Assembly: GCF_007786445.1 (NCBI RefSeq)
Contig: NZ_VNJI01000001.1
Location: 186,001-250,000, forward strand
DNA from: Paenibacillus cremeus
GTDB taxonomy: Bacteria; Bacillota; Bacilli; Paenibacillales; NBRC-103111
Length of the DNA stretch: 64,000 nucleotides
Direction: 5' to 3'
The notes beneath the pieces were generated by a model. That model did no database searches. It was not told where the DNA came from and saw only the letters and a program-made list of their open reading frames with translations. Shown piece after piece: positions 62,195 to 64,000 of this stretch (the first letter of the stretch is position 1; each line of letters opens with the position of its first letter). Made by a program: the position numbers and the translations under genes.

Positions 62195-62330
62195 GTTGTG
62201 AAAAGCATGCTGTAACCGCGCGAAGCGGGTCATAGTTGCAGCTGTACAGCTGTGGACTGCAAGTGCTTGTCCTGCAAGGGACCAAGCCACCTTGGCTTTA
62301 GGCGAGTCTGAGACATGGGGAGGTGCAACA
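62195..62330 (+). ncRNA. L21 (rplU) mRNA leader
   Basis: About 135 bases of structured leader before rplU. It contains CCAAGCCA-CC-TTGGCTTTAGG style hairpins (near 62281-62301) and several short helices (CAGCTGTACAGCTG near 62240). Bacillota rplU mRNAs carry a conserved L21 leader thought to bind r-protein; position and size fit, but I judged it by eye only. Confidence 0.6.
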
Positions 62331-62333
62331 ACA

Positions 62334-62645
62334 ATGTATGCAATTATTGAAACTGGCGGTAAGCAATACAAGGTTCAGGAAGGCGATGTTCTTTACATCG
62401 AGAAACTGAATGCTGGTGAAGGCGATTCCGTAACGTTTGACCGCGTGTTGGCCGTTTCGAAAGAAACTGGTTTGGTGGTAGGTGCTCCGGTCGTTTCCGG
62501 CGCTTCCGTTTCTGCGAAAGTAGAAAAGCACGGCAAGGGCGAGAAGATCATCGTTTTCAAATACAAAGCGAAGAAAAACTATCGTCGTAAGCAAGGTCAT
62601 CGTCAGCCTTACACGAAAGTTGTGATCGAGAAGATCCAAGGTTAA
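62334..62645 (+). CDS. rplU: Ribosomal protein L21
   Basis: A 103-residue protein: [35 protein letters not shown] and [14 protein letters not shown] are the L21 signatures. I chose ATG 62334, 10 bases after GGGGAGG; an ATG at 62292 lies in the leader. ysxB follows after 3 bases. Confidence 0.98.
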   Translation: MYAIIETGGKQYKVQEGDVLYIEKLNAGEGDSVTFDRVLAVSKETGLVVGAPVVSGASVSAKVEKHGKGEKIIVFKYKAKKNYRRKQGHRQPYTKVVIEKIQG

Positions 62646-62648
62646 TCC

Positions 62649-62984
62649 ATGATCCGGATCACGATTGAGCGTAAGCACGATAGTACCATTAAACGCTTCG
62701 GTGTGCGAGGTCATGCGTTCTATGACGACCCGGGCAAGGACATTGTCTGCGCCGGCGTCTCGGCTGTGACGGTAGGCACCGTGAACTCTGTCGAAGCTCT
62801 GACCGGCTTGGAACTAAAAACCCAGATGAAGCACGGGCTGCTTCAAGTGGAGGTTCCGGACGGACTAGATCCGACTACGGAGGAAAAAACGCAGCTGCTG
62901 CTGGAGTCCATGGTAGTAATGCTGCAATCGATTGAACAATCGTATAGTGCATATATACAAATGCAAGACACAATCTCGAAGTAA
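62649..62984 (+). CDS. ysxB: Ribosomal-processing cysteine protease Prp (YsxB)
   Basis: A 111-residue cysteine protease. The catalytic pair is His22 (VRGHAFYDD) and Cys34 (DIVCAGVSA), the same numbers as in the characterised staphylococcal Prp. It removes the N-terminal extension of L27. It lies between rplU and rpmA, as in other Bacillota, 14 bases before rpmA. Confidence 0.96.
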   Translation: MIRITIERKHDSTIKRFGVRGHAFYDDPGKDIVCAGVSAVTVGTVNSVEALTGLELKTQMKHGLLQVEVPDGLDPTTEEKTQLLLESMVVMLQSIEQSYSAYIQMQDTISK

Positions 62985-62998
62985 GGAGGTAGACAAAT

Positions 62999-63310
62999 AT
63001 GTTGCAATTAAATCTTCAGTTGTTTGCATCCAAGAAGGGTGTAGGTTCCACGAAGAACGGTCGTGACAGTATTGCTAAGCGCCTTGGCGTAAAGCGTTCT
63101 GACGGTCAAACCGTAACGGGCGGCAGCATCTTGGTCCGTCAACGCGGAACAAAGATTCACCCAGGTAATAACGTGGGTATCGGTTCCGACGACACTCTGT
63201 TTGCTAAGATCGACGGCGTTGTGAAGTTCGAGCGCCTTGGTCGCGATCGCAAGCGTGTGAGCGTCTACCCTGTAGTGGCTGCTCCTGTAGCTGCTGCGGT
63301 AGAAGTGTAA
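62999..63310 (+). CDS. rpmA: Ribosomal protein L27 with Prp-cleaved N-terminal extension
   Basis: A 103-residue L27. It starts [17 protein letters not shown]: the LQLF-ASKKG site is cut by Prp so that the mature N-terminus reaches the peptidyl transferase centre. The body has [13 protein letters not shown] and [11 protein letters not shown] perfect AAGGAGGT lies 10 bases before ATG 62999. It is followed by a strong terminator. Confidence 0.98.
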   Translation: MLQLNLQLFASKKGVGSTKNGRDSIAKRLGVKRSDGQTVTGGSILVRQRGTKIHPGNNVGIGSDDTLFAKIDGVVKFERLGRDRKRVSVYPVVAAPVAAAVEV

Positions 63311-63325
63311 TAACCGTCAACGTCT

Positions 63326-63360
63326 AAACCCTGGCGATCGTTGTTCGCCAGGGTTTTTTT
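63326..63360 (+). terminator. Terminator after rpmA
   Basis: AACCCTGGCGA/TCGCCAGGGTT stem with a short loop, then seven T. Confidence 0.93.
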
Positions 63361-63410
63361 GTCGAATGCGGGGATGAAATTGGAAAATTTGTGTACTTTG
63401 ATTAAGCGCA

Positions 63411-63419
63411 TGCTATACT
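63411..63419 (+). promoter_or_regulatory. Extended -10 promoter for spo0B
   Basis: TGC-TATACT, 41 bases before the start codon; the -35 position is weak. Confidence 0.55.
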
Positions 63420-63459
63420 GTAGGAATACAGACCGAACCTTGAAACGGAGAGATACGGC

Positions 63460-64000
63460 ATGACGTCGAACGCGAAACAGAGTACAAGTATGGGCGATTC
63501 CGGTAGGGTGGGAGCATCCCAAGCTGCGCTAAATTTCGACTTGGACCGTGCAGAAGCGGATCTTCGTTTGCTTCGCCTGTTCAATCGGTATCGGCACGAT
63601 TGGATGAATGATATCCAGATTTTTATGGGGTACGTCCAGTTAAAAAAATATGATAAATTAACGGATTTAATGGAAAAAATAAAAGAGAAGGTTCGTCAGG
63701 AAAGCCTGATGTCCAAGCTGGGGATTCCTTCTCTGATCGTTCATTTATTGACCTTTCAGGCGGAAGTGAAGGAGCTGGAGCTGCACGTTCGCATGGAGGA
63801 AGAAATCCGTTTGCAAGATTATGGTGTCCCTGAAGAGACGGAGCAATGGCTCGCAGCGCTGCTGGACAGCTTCAAAGCTGAGGCTATGGCGGCGGTAAAC
63901 GAGTGCAATGCGCTGGAGCTTTATTTTGCGAAGGAAGCGGACGGGCTCGGTATCACGGCGGACTACCAGGGCGGATATGATCTGGAGCGCTTGAAGCTGG
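63460..64000 (+). CDS. spo0B: Spo0B-like phosphotransferase, 5' part
   Basis: 180 codons to the window edge. RHDWMNDIQIFMGYVQLKKYDKL (landmark RHDWMND) matches the Spo0B/sensor-kinase dimerisation helix, with the His (about residue 47) that passes phosphate from Spo0F to Spo0A. The N-terminus before it is ~40 residues longer than I expect and low in order. Position after rplU-ysxB-rpmA is that of spo0B in B. subtilis, with obg normally next. ATG 63460 has ACGGAGAG about 8 bases upstream. The C-terminus is missing. Confidence 0.9.
   Translation, partial: MTSNAKQSTSMGDSGRVGASQAALNFDLDRAEADLRLLRLFNRYRHDWMNDIQIFMGYVQLKKYDKLTDLMEKIKEKVRQESLMSKLGIPSLIVHLLTFQAEVKELELHVRMEEEIRLQDYGVPEETEQWLAALLDSFKAEAMAAVNECNALELYFAKEADGLGITADYQGGYDLERLKL

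Noticed and set aside
62195-62330. tRNA or small independent RNA before rplU
   Set aside because: No cloverleaf or T-loop; position fits an r-protein leader better.

Overview
The window looks like chromosome from an endospore-forming member of the Paenibacillaceae (Paenibacillus or a close relative). The evidence is the gene content and order (ysoA-tig ... lonB-lonA-ysxC-hemAXC(D)B ... hemL ... spoVID ... valS-folC ... spoIIB-like-maf-radC-mreBCD-minCD-spoIVFA-spoIVFB-rplU-ysxB-rpmA-spo0B). This is the Bacillus subtilis trpS-to-obg style backbone with insertions and losses. Strong AGGAGG-type ribosome binding sites, frequent TTG/GTG starts, a valine T-box, sporulation genes and an SLH-domain cell-wall enzyme agree with this. 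Almost everything reads on the + strand. Identities below come from reading translated protein sequence and recalled family motifs; no database search was run.

Region 1 (1-15.3 kb): the 5' part of asnB (minus strand, cut by the window edge), two small or poorly characterised genes, then protein quality control: trigger factor, ClpP and ClpX together, spore-associated LonB, LonA, and the ribosome-assembly GTPase YsxC. Interspersed are ispG (MEP isoprenoid pathway), a DinB-family protein, a divergent polysaccharide deacetylase and a CwlD-like amidase.

Region 2 (15.3-21.2 kb): an SwrC/AcrB-type RND transporter behind a perfect inverted repeat, an unrecognised 195-residue protein, speD behind a leader that folds on paper into a candidate riboregulator, an unrecognised membrane-anchored protein, and a gene-poor stretch rich in palindromes.

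Region 3 (21.3-33.6 kb): a consolidated tetrapyrrole cluster: hemA, hemX, a siroheme dehydrogenase gene, hemC, a cobA-hemD fusion, hemB, then hemE-hemH-hemY, a Crp/Fnr-type regulator on the opposite strand, and hemL. Together these encode glutamyl-tRNA to coproheme (or protoheme, depending on the route), plus the SUMT and precorrin-2 dehydrogenase branch to siroheme.

Region 4 (33.7-51.7 kb): accessory and sporulation genes: a DUF2071 protein, a secreted phosphodiester glycosidase with a low-complexity tail, a small membrane protein overlapping an RluA-type pseudouridine synthase, SpoVID, an H-NOX haem sensor with its hybrid histidine kinase, T-box-valS-folC-murC, a decayed ABC solute-binding-protein gene joined to the tail of an AraC regulator, a SpoIIB-like SPOR protein, and an SLH-anchored amidase.

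Region 5 (51.7-64 kb): cell shape, division and sporulation backbone: DUF4321, maf, radC, mreBCD, minCD, a RodA/FtsW SEDS protein, spoIVFA-spoIVFB, RNase E/G, rplU-ysxB-rpmA and the 5' part of spo0B.

The most unusual signals are non-coding. They are a nested three-way-junction leader before speD whose 3' arm can also pair with the Shine-Dalgarno region; a five-unit 51-bp array of hairpins after ysxC with a compensatory base change; and an ~11-bp-phased TACATAAG array directly upstream of clpP.
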